A stretch of 64,000 nucleotides of DNA from Arthrobacter nitroguajacolicus_D (GTDB lineage: Bacteria > Actinomycetota > Actinomycetes > Actinomycetales > Micrococcaceae): NCBI RefSeq assembly GCF_031455195.1, contig NZ_JAVDSH010000006.1, positions 1 to 64,000 on the forward strand, written 5' to 3'. Made by a program: the position numbers and the translations under genes. This document shows positions 8,498 to 16,871 of this stretch, piece after piece. The notes under the pieces are model-generated. The model did not search any database. It was not told the DNA's origin and worked only from the letters and a program-made list of their open reading frames with translations. Each line of letters begins with the position of its first letter. Position 1 is the stretch's first letter.

Positions 8498-10039
8498 TCA
8501 TGCCGCGGATGCAGCCTGGCGGAGCCCCAGACCCTGCCCGATGTGGTTGATATCCGGCCTGTCGGTTTGGTCCAGGTCTGCCAGGGTCCATGCCAGCCGG
8601 AGGACGCGATCGTAACCGCGCGCGGTCAGGGTGCCTCGTTCCAGGGCGATGTCCAGCACCCGGGTGGCTCCGGGAGGCAGCCTCAGCTCTCCGCGCAGTA
8701 CGCGCCCTGGCACTTGGGAGTTGGCTTCGAGCCCGAAGGGTCCAAGGCGCTCCAGCTGCCGGGACCGCGCCGCCATTACCCGGGCCGCGACCGTGGCAGT
8801 GTCTTCTTCCTTTGCTGCGCTGCCAAAGTCCGCCAGGGACACCCGCTCCACTTGGAGTTGGATGTCCACCCGGTCCAGCAACGGACCCGATATGCGCCCA
8901 AAGTACCGGCGCCGCATCATTGCCGTACAAGTGCATTCCGTCCCCTTGCCCGTTGCCTTGCCGCAAGGGCACGGATTCGCGGCCAGAACCAACTGGAAAC
9001 GGGCCGGATAGGCCGCTGTGCCCGCTGACCTGTGGATGACCAGTTCGCCGCTTTCCAGCGGCTGGCGGAGGGCATCAAGTACCCGGCGCTCATACTCCGG
9101 TGCCTCGTCCAGAAACAGGACGCCCCGGTGCGCCCGCGACGCTGCACCGGGACGGGGAAGTCCCGAACCGCCACCGATGATGGCCGCCGCAGTGGCACTG
9201 TGGTGGGGATTTTCAAATGGAGGCCTGCGGATCAAGCGCGCCGCTGACGACTGGATCGCGGCCAAGGAGTGGATGGCAGTGACTTCCATGGCCGCCGTAT
9301 CCGCCAAATCGGGCAACAACCCGGGCAACCGTTCCGCCAGCATGGTCTTGCCGGCCCCGGGCGGTCCGGTCAGGAGCATATGGTGGCCGCCCGCAGCAGC
9401 GACCTCCAAGGCCCTGCGCGCCTCCCCTTGACCGGAAACGTCGCAAAGATCCGGCTCCGGGAAACCAATGCCGTCATCGTCATCTGCCGTGCCCGGATCT
9501 GATGGCTCGTAGTCCAGTACGAGGTCCTTGGGGTCTGCCCCGAAGTCGAAGGCGAGCCGCGCGAGGGTTTTGTAGCCGCGGACCTTTGCCCCAGGCACCA
9601 ACGATGCCTCGGCGGCATTTGCATCCGCCACGACGATGTCCGGGAAGCCTGCATGCACGGCGGCCATAACCGCCGGGAGGATTCCACGAACAGGACGCAA
9701 CCGTCCGTCCAAGCCAAGCTCGGCTATGAACACCGTTCCGCCAATGGAGCGGACATCGTTCGCTGCGCAAAGGACAGCCATGGTGATGGCGAGGTCGAAG
9801 CCCGATCCCCGCTTGGGAAGTGAGGCCGGAATCAGGTTGGCTGTGATCTTTCGCCGGCTCAGTGGAATGCCGGAGTTCTGGGCGGCGGAACGAATGCGTT
9901 CCTTGGCCTCATTCAATGCCGCGTCGGGGAGACCCAGGATCACGAAACTCGGCAGCGTTTGTCCGATGTCAGCTTCGACCTCGACGATGTAGCCATTCAG
10001 GCCGACAAGTGCCACGCAGTAGCTGCGTCCCACGCTCAT
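8498..10039 (-). CDS. comM: Mg-chelatase-like AAA+ ATPase, ComM/YifB family
   Basis: 513 residues, the usual length. ComM is a hexameric helicase that promotes branch migration during transformation-linked recombination. The N-terminal Lon-substrate-like domain (VEADIGQTLPSFVILGLPD) is followed by Walker A GPPGAGKT near residue 225 and LFLDEAPEYERRVL as Walker B. A CPC...CTC cysteine cluster lies before the C-terminal domain (NPCPCGKATGKGTECTC). Its start codon abuts the yraN stop, and its stop overlaps the alternative dprA start. Confidence 0.93.
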   Translation of the reverse strand: MSVGRSYCVALVGLNGYIVEVEADIGQTLPSFVILGLPDAALNEAKERIRSAAQNSGIPLSRRKITANLIPASLPKRGSGFDLAITMAVLCAANDVRSIGGTVFIAELGLDGRLRPVRGILPAVMAAVHAGFPDIVVADANAAEASLVPGAKVRGYKTLARLAFDFGADPKDLVLDYEPSDPGTADDDDGIGFPEPDLCDVSGQGEARRALEVAAAGGHHMLLTGPPGAGKTMLAERLPGLLPDLADTAAMEVTAIHSLAAIQSSAARLIRRPPFENPHHSATAAAIIGGGSGLPRPGAASRAHRGVLFLDEAPEYERRVLDALRQPLESGELVIHRSAGTAAYPARFQLVLAANPCPCGKATGKGTECTCTAMMRRRYFGRISGPLLDRVDIQLQVERVSLADFGSAAKEEDTATVAARVMAARSRQLERLGPFGLEANSQVPGRVLRGELRLPPGATRVLDIALERGTLTARGYDRVLRLAWTLADLDQTDRPDINHIGQGLGLRQAASAA

Positions 10040-10396
10040 CTAGCCCACACCCCGCAGGTGTTCCAGTTGTGGTTGGCCGATGCCGTCGTCGATAACGCCG
10101 ACGACGTCCACGCGTCGACGGATGGCCTTGACCTCGTGGGCACGGCACCATGACGCCGCGAGCCGGTGCAGGCGGGCCAGTTTGGCTGTGCCTACAGCCT
10201 CGAATGGATGTCCGTAGTCCAAGCTTCGACGGGTCTTGACCTCGGCCACTACGAGGATGTTGCCCTCGAGGGCCACGATGTCTATTTCGCCGTCCGTGCA
10301 GCGCCAGTTGCGATCTATGATCCGCATTCCCTGGCTCTCCAGGAATTCAGCGGCCAGCGCTTCGCCATGTTGGCCAAGCAGGTCTTTTGCTCTCAT
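10040..10396 (-). CDS. yraN: YraN family (UPF0102) putative endonuclease
   Basis: 118 residues from the ATG at 10396, with GGAGG placed 8 nt upstream; in-frame GTG (10405) and ATG (10402) codons lie too close to that site. The protein has the restriction-endonuclease-like core of UPF0102: GEIDIVALEGN followed by VVAEVKTR, giving the D...ExK metal-binding pattern. A role in DNA metabolism is assumed from the fold and from the constant link to comM and dprA; the substrate is unknown. Confidence 0.88.
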   Translation of the reverse strand: MRAKDLLGQHGEALAAEFLESQGMRIIDRNWRCTDGEIDIVALEGNILVVAEVKTRRSLDYGHPFEAVGTAKLARLHRLAASWCRAHEVKAIRRRVDVVGVIDDGIGQPQLEHLRGVG

Positions 10397-10506
10397 GACC
10401 ATCACCTCCGCTACCAGCTTTCAGGCTGGCAACGGCGGGTGGCAGGCGATCACTGCGCTATGTGGGTAACTCCGCAGAAGTCATGCTTGTGGAGGAACAC
10501 TCGGAA

Positions 10507-10851
10507 CTAGTTGCCGAGGTCTCCCAAGTCACCCAGTCCGCCGTCCTTGGGCAACGCCAGGTCTTCGCTCCGCGGAAGCTCCTCCACGTTGACGTCCTTG
10601 AAGGTGATGACCCTGACGTTCTTCACAAAGCGGGCCGAACGGTAGACGTCCCAGACCCAGGCATCCTGCAACGTCAGGTCGAAGTAGACTTCCCCGTCCG
10701 CACTGCGGGCCTGGAGATCAACATGGTTGGCAAGGTAGAACCGCCGCTCGGTCTCGACAACGTAACTGAACAGACCGACTACGTCCCTGTATTCGCGGTA
10801 GAGCTGCAGCTCCATGTCGGTTTCATAGTTCTCAAGGTCCTCGGCGCTCAT
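10507..10851 (-). CDS. DUF2469 family protein
   Basis: 114 residues from ATG 10851 (MSAEDLENYETDMELQLYRE), the conserved opening of this actinobacterial family, with GGAAG just upstream. It is acidic, has no membrane segment and ends in a Gly-Leu-Asp repeat. Its function is unknown. It sits between rnhB and yraN, which is its usual place. A 110-bp stretch without obvious signals separates it from yraN. Confidence 0.88.
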   Translation of the reverse strand: MSAEDLENYETDMELQLYREYRDVVGLFSYVVETERRFYLANHVDLQARSADGEVYFDLTLQDAWVWDVYRSARFVKNVRVITFKDVNVEELPRSEDLALPKDGGLGDLGDLGN

Positions 10852-10931
10852 GCTTCCATCTTGCACCATCTTCAGGACGGGACGCGCCACCCAGGGACCA
10901 GCCCGGAGCTTTGGAGCGTCGGTGGAGCAGT

Positions 10932-11693
10932 TCAGTCGGCTCCGGAACTGGTCAGGTTCCAGCTTGTCCGGTGGTAGGCGCTGGGACCTTGCTGCCGGAT
11001 CACGTCCCGGTGGGCGGAGGTGGCATAGCCTTTGTTAACGTCCCACCCGTAGGCGGGCAGCTCGGTGTGCAGGTCAACCATGATGCGGTCCCTGGCTACT
11101 TTTGCCAGGACGCTGGCTGCCGCGACGCTAAGGCAACTCATGTCGGCTTTGACCTTGGTGTGGACGGGAGCTTCACAGGCGGGCCCCGCCGGGGTGTCGA
11201 AAAGGGAAGCCTGGACCTCGGGGGAAAGCCAGTTGTGGCTGCCGTCCAGGAGCACCACATCCGGGGTGATCCCGCCGGCCAGGATCTCGAACCACGCCCG
11301 CGTCCCTGCCAGGCGCAGGGCGGCGATAATGCCGATCTCATCGATTTCCCGGGAGGATGCGTGGCCCACGGCGCTTGCCACGGCCCATTCCCTGACCAGG
11401 GGTTCAAGCCGTTCGCGGTCCTCGGGCTTGAGTAGTTTGCTGTCGCGGACGCCAGCCAGCAAGCCGTGGTCAGCGAGCCTCACCACGGCGATTCCCACGC
11501 TCACAGGACCAGCCAGTGCTCCGCGGCCTACCTCGTCCACGCCCGCCAGTAAGCTCACCCCAGGGGCAAGGAACGTGCGCTCATGGTCAAGGGTGGGGAA
11601 ACCCACGGCGTTCTTTGCCTTGGGGGCGGTTTGCTTCCTACCCTTGGCCTTCGCTGGGGACTTTCCCGTGGTGCCGGCTGCCGTGGTTGTCAT
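10932..11693 (-). CDS. rnhB: Ribonuclease HII
   Basis: 253 residues. It cuts the RNA strand of RNA-DNA hybrids and single ribonucleotides in DNA. Catalytic acids are visible as Asp53-Glu54 in GVDEVGRG and Asp150 in VVLLDGSHNW, with SRE at 114-116. A Lys-rich N-terminal extension of about 30 residues precedes the conserved domain. Its ATG overlaps the lepB stop by one base (TAATG), so translation is probably coupled. Confidence 0.95.
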   Translation of the reverse strand: MTTTAAGTTGKSPAKAKGRKQTAPKAKNAVGFPTLDHERTFLAPGVSLLAGVDEVGRGALAGPVSVGIAVVRLADHGLLAGVRDSKLLKPEDRERLEPLVREWAVASAVGHASSREIDEIGIIAALRLAGTRAWFEILAGGITPDVVLLDGSHNWLSPEVQASLFDTPAGPACEAPVHTKVKADMSCLSVAAASVLAKVARDRIMVDLHTELPAYGWDVNKGYATSAHRDVIRQQGPSAYHRTSWNLTSSGAD

Positions 11694-12562
11694 TACTTGG
11701 CCGCAGTTGCCTTGGGGACGTCACGGAAGACGTCTGAGTGGTTGTCGAGTATCGTCCATCGGCTGACAGGCCACGCAATGACGGTCGCCTTGCCTTCGAT
11801 ATCGTCGATATTGATGAAGCCGCCGTTGACTTCCTGGTGGGCCCGGGAATCTGCCGAGTGGTTGCGGTTGTCGCCCATGACCCAGACTTTGCCTTCCGGA
11901 ACCACGATGTCGAATGCGCTCGGCTGGGGAATTTCTGCCGGGTTGATGTACGTCTCGTTCAGCGGCACCCCGTTGACGCTGACGCGTCCCTGGGCGTCGC
12001 AACAGGAAACATGGTCACCGGGAAGACCGATGACACGCTTGACGAGGTGCTGATCGGTGTTGTCGGCCATCAGCCCCACGAATTCGAGGCTGTCACTGAA
12101 CCAGTCCATGGGCCCGGCGGCCTTTTGCGGCACGGGTTCGAGCCAGGCCTGGGTGTCCTTGAACACCACCACGTCACCACGGGACAGGTCGAAGGGGCCC
12201 GGAACCAGGAGATTAATAAAGATACGGTCGTTGACGTCCAAGGTGCTTTCCATGGACTCCGAGGGGATATAGAAGGCCCTGAACAGGAAAGTCTTGAGCA
12301 GGAAGGACAGCACCAATGCGATCGCCACAACCGTAGCGATCTCTTTCACCCAAACGAGGACGGGATTCCGGTGAGTCTTCCCGGCCGAGTGCGCGGGGCC
12401 ATCCGTGTCATTGGACGACCGGTCAGGGGCACCATTGTGCTCGTCGGACGCTTCAGCGTCGTCCGGGCGCGACGCCGCCACTCCGGCGGTACTTGCCGTT
12501 CCGTCCGAGAGCCGCGCGTCGTCGTCGTACCGCTCGGGATTCTCAGGAGCTTTGTCCGGCAT
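11693..12562 (-). CDS. lepB: Signal peptidase I (first of two tandem copies)
   Basis: 289 residues. It removes signal peptides from secreted proteins at the outer face of the membrane. A hydrophilic, acidic N-terminal segment (1-65) precedes one transmembrane helix (about 72-98). The catalytic Ser103 lies in IPSESMESTL and Lys175 in HLVKRVIGLPGD; MGDNRNHSADSR is the family box near the C terminus. It starts directly after the stop of the second copy (no intergenic base) and overlaps rnhB by one base. Confidence 0.95.
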   Translation of the reverse strand: MPDKAPENPERYDDDARLSDGTASTAGVAASRPDDAEASDEHNGAPDRSSNDTDGPAHSAGKTHRNPVLVWVKEIATVVAIALVLSFLLKTFLFRAFYIPSESMESTLDVNDRIFINLLVPGPFDLSRGDVVVFKDTQAWLEPVPQKAAGPMDWFSDSLEFVGLMADNTDQHLVKRVIGLPGDHVSCCDAQGRVSVNGVPLNETYINPAEIPQPSAFDIVVPEGKVWVMGDNRNHSADSRAHQEVNGGFINIDDIEGKATVIAWPVSRWTILDNHSDVFRDVPKATAAK

Positions 12563-13240
12563 CTACTGTCCGTTCTTCAAGGGTGTTTCGGCCTGCGTGG
12601 AGCGAGGCATCTCTGCAAATCTATCAAGTGGCCAGACGATCTGGACCGGTCGGCCGATAACCCGGTCCACGGGCACCATGCCGCCCCCCGGCGCCCCCAG
12701 CAGTCCGCGGGAGTCCGCTGAACGGGAACGGTGGTCACCCATCAACCACAGACGCCCCTCCGCCACCACGACGTCGAACTTCTGCTTGCTGGGTTCATCC
12801 CCGGGGTACACATAGGGTTCATCAATAGGCTGACCGTTGACTGTGAGTCGTCCATCGGCCGAGCAACACCGGACGTGATCGCCAGCGACCCCGATGACCC
12901 GCTTGACGTACGTGGTGTCGCTTCCCGTGAGTCCGAACCACTGGCTTGCGGCGGAGACTGCATCGACCAGCGGTCCCTTGCCGCTGCTGAGCGGGGCGAA
13001 AGAACCGCGTCCGTCGAAGACAACCACATCGCCGCGGCGGATTGGTTCCGCTGCGTAGGCCGTGCGGGAGACCAGGATGCGGTCTCCGGTGCCCAGGAGG
13101 GGTTCCATGGACTCGGAGGGAATGTAGTAGACGTCCAGCCACAATGAGCGCACCAGGCCACTGATTGCCACGGCAAGCACCAGTGCGAGCAAAACAAAAC
13201 GCCAGCCCTGTTTCCGGGGCTGGCGTTCTGATGTTTCCAT
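12563..13240 (-). CDS. lepB: Signal peptidase I (second tandem copy)
   Basis: 225 residues from ATG 13240, which has AGGGA about 8 nt upstream; an in-frame ATG at 13288 lacks this. One N-terminal membrane helix (about 13-36), Ser44 in IPSESMEPLL and Lys113 in YVKRVIGVAGD form the Ser/Lys dyad, and MGDHRSRSADSRG is the C-terminal box. It is shorter at the N terminus than its neighbour and clearly diverged from it, so this is an old duplication. Differing substrate preference is possible but not visible. Confidence 0.94.
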   Translation of the reverse strand: METSERQPRKQGWRFVLLALVLAVAISGLVRSLWLDVYYIPSESMEPLLGTGDRILVSRTAYAAEPIRRGDVVVFDGRGSFAPLSSGKGPLVDAVSAASQWFGLTGSDTTYVKRVIGVAGDHVRCCSADGRLTVNGQPIDEPYVYPGDEPSKQKFDVVVAEGRLWLMGDHRSRSADSRGLLGAPGGGMVPVDRVIGRPVQIVWPLDRFAEMPRSTQAETPLKNGQ

Positions 13241-13320
13241 GATTCGTATCCCTGTTGCGTTGCGGATTGCTCCGGAACTACCGGGCACGAATCCTGGACC
13301 CGTTACGTAAGTCGGAGGAC

Positions 13321-13674
13321 TTACTTGGCGAAGTCGCGCTTTTCCTTGATCTTCGCAGCCTTACCGCGCAGTGCGCGCATGTAGTAAAGCTTGGCGCGGC
13401 GGACGTCACCCTTGGTGACGACCTCGATCTTGTCGATGATCGGGGAGTGTACCGGGAAGGTACGCTCTACGCCGACACCGAAGGAAACCTTGCGCACGGT
13501 GAAGGTTTCGCGAACGCCGTCACCCTGGCGGCCCAGGACGAAGCCCTGGAATACCTGGACACGGGAGTTCTTGCCTTCGATGATGTTGACGTGAACCTTG
13601 AGGGTGTCGCCCGCGCGGAACTCAGGAACATCGTTACGCAGCGAGGCTGCATCTACGCTATCGAGGATATGCAT
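13321..13674 (-). CDS. rplS: 50S ribosomal protein L19
   Basis: 117 residues from ATG 13674 with AGGAG placed 7 nt upstream. L19 sits at the subunit interface of the 50S particle. The conserved FRAGDTLKVHVNIIEG and GVGVERTFPVHSPIIDKIEV segments are intact. It follows trmD after 267 bp rather than directly, so it probably has its own promoter in that gap. A small inverted repeat (GTAAGTC/GACTTAC) lies at the stop codon. Confidence 0.97.
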   Translation of the reverse strand: MHILDSVDAASLRNDVPEFRAGDTLKVHVNIIEGKNSRVQVFQGFVLGRQGDGVRETFTVRKVSFGVGVERTFPVHSPIIDKIEVVTKGDVRRAKLYYMRALRGKAAKIKEKRDFAK

Positions 13675-13941
13675 TAATCCACTCCTGGTGAACGCCACAG
13701 GTCATTCACTTTGGGTTACGGCGGACAAGCCCGGGGCACATCAGGCCGCCGGAAATTTCCGCCGAAGTTTTCTTAGTGTCCGGTTCCGCCACTGATTGGC
13801 GTCACCGGGTTGTCCGACTGTTGGCTGAACTCCCCCTGTGGCAGGTGTCAGCCCAGCAGACACAAGGGTTAATTCTGCCATACGGCAGAGCCTGGGGCCA
13901 ACTGCCGGGACTCGTGAAGGTCCGACGGCGGCCCCGCAACC

Positions 13942-14742
13942 TTAGTTTCCCGCGTCACCGCCGGTCTGGGCGCGAAGGCGGCCGTCAACCACTGCGTACC
14001 CGAGGTCCGCCAGGGCGTTGCGATCCGCGCGGCTCAAGCCACCGGCGTCGAACCCTTCCAGAAGGTCAGGCCGGCGCTCGGCCGTCCGGCGGAACTGTTC
14101 GTGGCGCCGCCACTGGGCGATTTTGCCATGGTTACCGCTGAGCAGGATGGCGGGAACGTCGTGGTCGCGCCACGCGGAAGGCTTCGTATACACCGGGTAC
14201 TCCAGCAAACCGTCGGAATGGGACTCCTCAACCAAGGACTCAGGATTGCCGACGACCCCGGGAAGGAGGCGTCCAATGGCCTCCACCATGGCCAGCACGG
14301 CCACTTCGCCGCCGTTGAGGACGTAGTCGCCAAGGCTGACCGGACGAACCGTGAAGTGGTCCTGCGCCCAGTCGATGACCCGCTCATCGATACCCTCGTA
14401 GCGTCCGCAGGCAAAGACAAGGTGCTCTTCCTCGGCAAGTTCGTAGGCCAGGGCCTGGTTGAACCTCTCCCCCGCCGGCGAAGGAACAATCAGTACGGGC
14501 TTGGAGCCTTCACGGGTCCTGGAAACAGATTCGAGGGCCTGCGCCCACGGCTCGGGCTTCATGACCATTCCGGCCCCGCCGCCATACGGGGTGTCATCCA
14601 CGGTGCGGTGCTTGTCCGTGGTGAAGGAACGGAGATCGTGGACGTTGAGTTCGAGCAAACCGTCCTGGCGGGCCTTGCCTATGAGGGAGAGCTCAAGCGG
14701 GGCAAGGTACTCGGGAAAAATGCTGACGACATCAATCCTCAT
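13942..14742 (-). CDS. trmD: tRNA (guanine37-N1)-methyltransferase TrmD
   Basis: 266 residues. It makes m1G37 in tRNAs reading CNN codons, preventing frameshifts, with S-adenosylmethionine bound in a trefoil knot. Knot segments are seen in LVFACGRYEGIDERV and LGDYVLNGGEVAVLAMVEA. The start (MRIDVVSIFPEYL) directly follows the rimM stop. The 267-bp gap to rplS holds a 6-bp hairpin (TCTGCC-ATAC-GGCAGA, 13874-13889) that could end this transcript. Confidence 0.97.
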   Translation of the reverse strand: MRIDVVSIFPEYLAPLELSLIGKARQDGLLELNVHDLRSFTTDKHRTVDDTPYGGGAGMVMKPEPWAQALESVSRTREGSKPVLIVPSPAGERFNQALAYELAEEEHLVFACGRYEGIDERVIDWAQDHFTVRPVSLGDYVLNGGEVAVLAMVEAIGRLLPGVVGNPESLVEESHSDGLLEYPVYTKPSAWRDHDVPAILLSGNHGKIAQWRRHEQFRRTAERRPDLLEGFDAGGLSRADRNALADLGYAVVDGRLRAQTGGDAGN

Positions 14743-15297
14743 TCAGGCATCATCTCCGGCGCCTTCTTTGGGCTCCTCCGCGGTGGACTCGTTGATCTCA
14801 AAAAGGCCGGCAGGAGGGGTGACCAGGATGTACCCGTCTTCGACGTTGACTTCAGGCACGATCTCATCGACGAACGGGATGAGGATTTCCTTGCCGTCCG
14901 GCGTCTTAACCGTCAGGAGGTCCTGGACCGGGAGCGTGGTGAGCGCGGCGACTGTGCCCACTACCTGCGAACCAACCCGGGCCTCAAGTCCCACGAGCTC
15001 GTGCTCATACCAGCCTTCGTCGTCGTCTTCGTCGTCGAGTTCCTCGGTTTCGATGAAGAGCTTCGCGCCGCGGATGACTTCGGCGGCGTTGCGATCGGCT
15101 ATTTCCTCAAAGCCCAGCAGGAGGATGTCCTTGTTCCACCGTGCGCTGCGGATGGTCAGCGGGCCGGCGGAGGCCGGCTCCACGACAAACTCGGTTCCGG
15201 CGACGAAGCGCTCCGACGGGGCGTCGGTGAGTACCTGCACCGTGACCTCGCCGCGGATGCCGTGGGGTTTGCCGATCCGGGCCACCTGGAGCTGCAT
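14743..15297 (-). CDS. rimM: Ribosome maturation factor RimM
   Basis: 184 residues from ATG 15297 (MQLQVARIGKPHGIRGE), with AGAGGA just upstream. It binds S19 and helps mature the 30S head. The N-terminal RimM barrel carries the KPHGIRGEV motif, and a PRC-barrel follows near residue 100 (LVGLEARVGSQVVGTV). An acidic linker (ETEELDDEDDDEG) is notable. It is separated from khpA by a strong hairpin (15367-15402), which may attenuate transcription into rimM-trmD. Confidence 0.95.
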   Translation of the reverse strand: MQLQVARIGKPHGIRGEVTVQVLTDAPSERFVAGTEFVVEPASAGPLTIRSARWNKDILLLGFEEIADRNAAEVIRGAKLFIETEELDDEDDDEGWYEHELVGLEARVGSQVVGTVAALTTLPVQDLLTVKTPDGKEILIPFVDEIVPEVNVEDGYILVTPPAGLFEINESTAEEPKEGAGDDA

Positions 15298-15366
15298 GGG
15301 TTCCTCTGAATTCTTGTTATGCCCGCGCCGCAAGGCGGCCGCGGTGATGATTGTGGGATAAAGCAA

Positions 15367-15402
15367 TCCGGCCCCTCCACCATATTCGGTGAAGGGGCCG
15401 GA
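15367..15402 (-). terminator. Hairpin between khpA and rimM (attenuator or terminator)
   Basis: TCCGGCCCCTCCACC (15367-15381) pairs with 15388-15402 over 15 positions with one mismatch and a 6-nt loop. On the minus strand it is followed by TTGCTTTAT. It lies 25 bp after the khpA stop and 69 bp before the rimM start. Confidence 0.65.
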
Positions 15403-15427
15403 CCTAAGACAAGTTTTGCTGAGCGCG

Positions 15428-15670
15428 TTACCGGCGACGGTCGGTGTCGACGACGTCGACCCTGACCTGCTCGCCGCCTGCCAGAGCAGCAACCACAGTG
15501 CGCAGTGCGCGTGCGGTGCGTCCTTGGCGGCCGATCACCCGTCCGAGGTCCTCCTGGTGAACACGCACCTCAAGGGATTCCCCGCGGCGGTTGTTCTTGG
15601 CACTGACCTTGACATCCTCAGGGCTGTCAACGATCCCACGGACCAAGTGCTCGAGCGCTTCTGCCAGCAA
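15428..15670 (-). CDS. khpA: KH-domain RNA-binding protein KhpA
   Basis: 80 residues beginning with a TTG codon one base after the rpsP stop (TAAGTTG). The protein is a single KH domain with the GxxG loop in GRVIGRQGRTARALR. KhpA proteins bind RNA and in Gram-positive bacteria affect cell division and translation of selected genes. The fixed location between rpsP and rimM is typical of Actinobacteria and Firmicutes. No other in-frame start would give the conserved MLAEALEHLVRGIVD opening. Confidence 0.93.
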   Translation of the reverse strand: MLAEALEHLVRGIVDSPEDVKVSAKNNRRGESLEVRVHQEDLGRVIGRQGRTARALRTVVAALAGGEQVRVDVVDTDRRR

Positions 15671-15671
15671 C

Positions 15672-16094
15672 TTACTCAGCCTCGGTGGTCTCTGCTTCAG
15701 CGTCAGCGGGAGCCTCGGCGGCGTCCGACTGCTTGGCCTTCTTGGTGATGGCTTCCGGAATGATAACGGAACCCTTCTCCGGCGCTACGAAGGCTTCCTT
15801 CGGAGCTTTGGTCTTCAGGGTGCCTTCCTGGCCCGGGAGGCCCTTGAACTTCTGCCAGTCACCGGTGATCTTGAGGATCGCAGCAACCTGCTCGGTCGGC
15901 TGGGCGCCAACGGAGAGCCAGTACTGGGCGCGCTCGGAAGCGACCTCGATGTACGACGGCTCTTCTGTGGGGTGGTACTTGCCGATTTCTTCAATGGCAC
16001 GGCCATCGCGCTTGGCGCGGGCATCCATGACGACGATGCGGTAGTACGGTGCGCGCATCTTACCGAAGCGCTTAAGGCGAATCTTTACGGCCAC
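15672..16094 (-). CDS. rpsP: 30S ribosomal protein S16
   Basis: 140 residues from GTG 16094 (VAVKIRLKRFGKMRAPYYRIVV), with AGGAG 11 nt upstream. S16 stabilises the 5' domain of the 30S subunit. The core of about 85 residues is followed by a long actinobacterial tail ending in an Ala/Glu/Thr-rich stretch (DAAEAPADAEAETTEAE). A good sigma-70-like promoter lies at 16223-16250. khpA follows after one base. Confidence 0.97.
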   Translation of the reverse strand: MAVKIRLKRFGKMRAPYYRIVVMDARAKRDGRAIEEIGKYHPTEEPSYIEVASERAQYWLSVGAQPTEQVAAILKITGDWQKFKGLPGQEGTLKTKAPKEAFVAPEKGSVIIPEAITKKAKQSDAAEAPADAEAETTEAE

Positions 16095-16222
16095 TTTTGT
16101 GGTCACTCCTGTTTCTGAAACGGGGTTGAACCCGACGTTCTGCACCCGTGGGGCGGGCCATACTAGACGGTTCGAAGGACAAGATACGAGCACGGAGAGA
16201 GGGGCCGCACCGATCGAGTACC

Positions 16223-16250
16223 TGTCTATTGTGCCAGATGCCCGATGCAA
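16223..16250 (-). promoter_or_regulatory. Predicted sigma-70-type promoter of rpsP
   Basis: On the minus strand, TTGCAT (16250-16245) is followed after 16 bp by TAGACA (16228-16223), a standard actinobacterial spacing. This predicts a leader of roughly 120 nt before rpsP. Read by eye only. Confidence 0.5.
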
Positions 16251-16328
16251 TTACGACTTACGCCACGAGGGGTGGCGTGTTCTTGGTCACTCCGGACCGA
16301 TCGACGCCCCGAAAACCGGGGTCACCCG

Positions 16329-16766
16329 TCAGGCAGACCAGACGTAAAGTCCGGAGCGTTCGGCTTTTTCCACATCCGTCGCGAGGGCGGCGAGTTGCTG
16401 GACGTACTGGCGCGATTGGGTGGCATCGAACGGCATGTCGTCCTGGGCGGCCCAGGCGGCAGCGACGTCATCAAGTACGTTGCCATCGCCTTCGCTCTCG
16501 TAGGTGAGCAGTTCGGCAAGCGCGCGCACCATGGCCTCGGGAACTCCGAGGAGGGCATCGCTGGTGACATCCACAAGGGCGAGTTCGTAGTCCGCTCCTG
16601 CAGCGTGGACTGCCTGGCCGGCGAGGTCGCCCAGCTGTTCGACCTCAAAGTCTGTGATGCCCTCTATCCTGACGGCGGGACCCGTGGCTCCGGCACCGCG
16701 GTCCAGGGCGGCGGCCCGTTTGAGTGCTTCGTCGTGGGTGGCTACAAAAATTTCGGCAAAGCCCAT
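16329..16766 (-). CDS. Hypothetical protein
   Basis: 145 residues from ATG 16766 (MGFAEIFVATHDEALKRAAALDRG), with GAGAG about 8 nt upstream. I do not recognise the family. It is acidic, without signal peptide or membrane segment, and looks like a soluble alpha/beta protein. The last third (QYVQQLAALATDVEKAERSGLYVWSA) resembles a C-terminal helix. It sits alone between the rpsP promoter region and the VOC gene. The 234-bp gap towards rpsP contains the rpsP promoter and nothing else I can name. Confidence 0.7.
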   Translation of the reverse strand: MGFAEIFVATHDEALKRAAALDRGAGATGPAVRIEGITDFEVEQLGDLAGQAVHAAGADYELALVDVTSDALLGVPEAMVRALAELLTYESEGDGNVLDDVAAAWAAQDDMPFDATQSRQYVQQLAALATDVEKAERSGLYVWSA

Positions 16767-16871
16767 GGAAAGTACTCTCAATCCTTCGTGCTGACGGGGC
16801 GGCGGCACAGGAACCGAAGGTTCCGTGCCGTCATTGCCCAGCCTAGTGCAGCCGGGGGCCGCGGGGACGAC

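Noticed and set aside
13874..13889. Short hairpin TCTGCC-ATAC-GGCAGA between trmD and rplS considered as an L19 leader
   Set aside because: Only 6 bp, no similarity I can show to known ribosomal-protein leaders; kept only as a possible weak terminator in the trmD entry.
16245..16330. Possible small gene in the rpsP leader region (frame continuing to 17879 on the plus strand)
   Set aside because: It is antisense to two real genes and lacks a plausible start signal.
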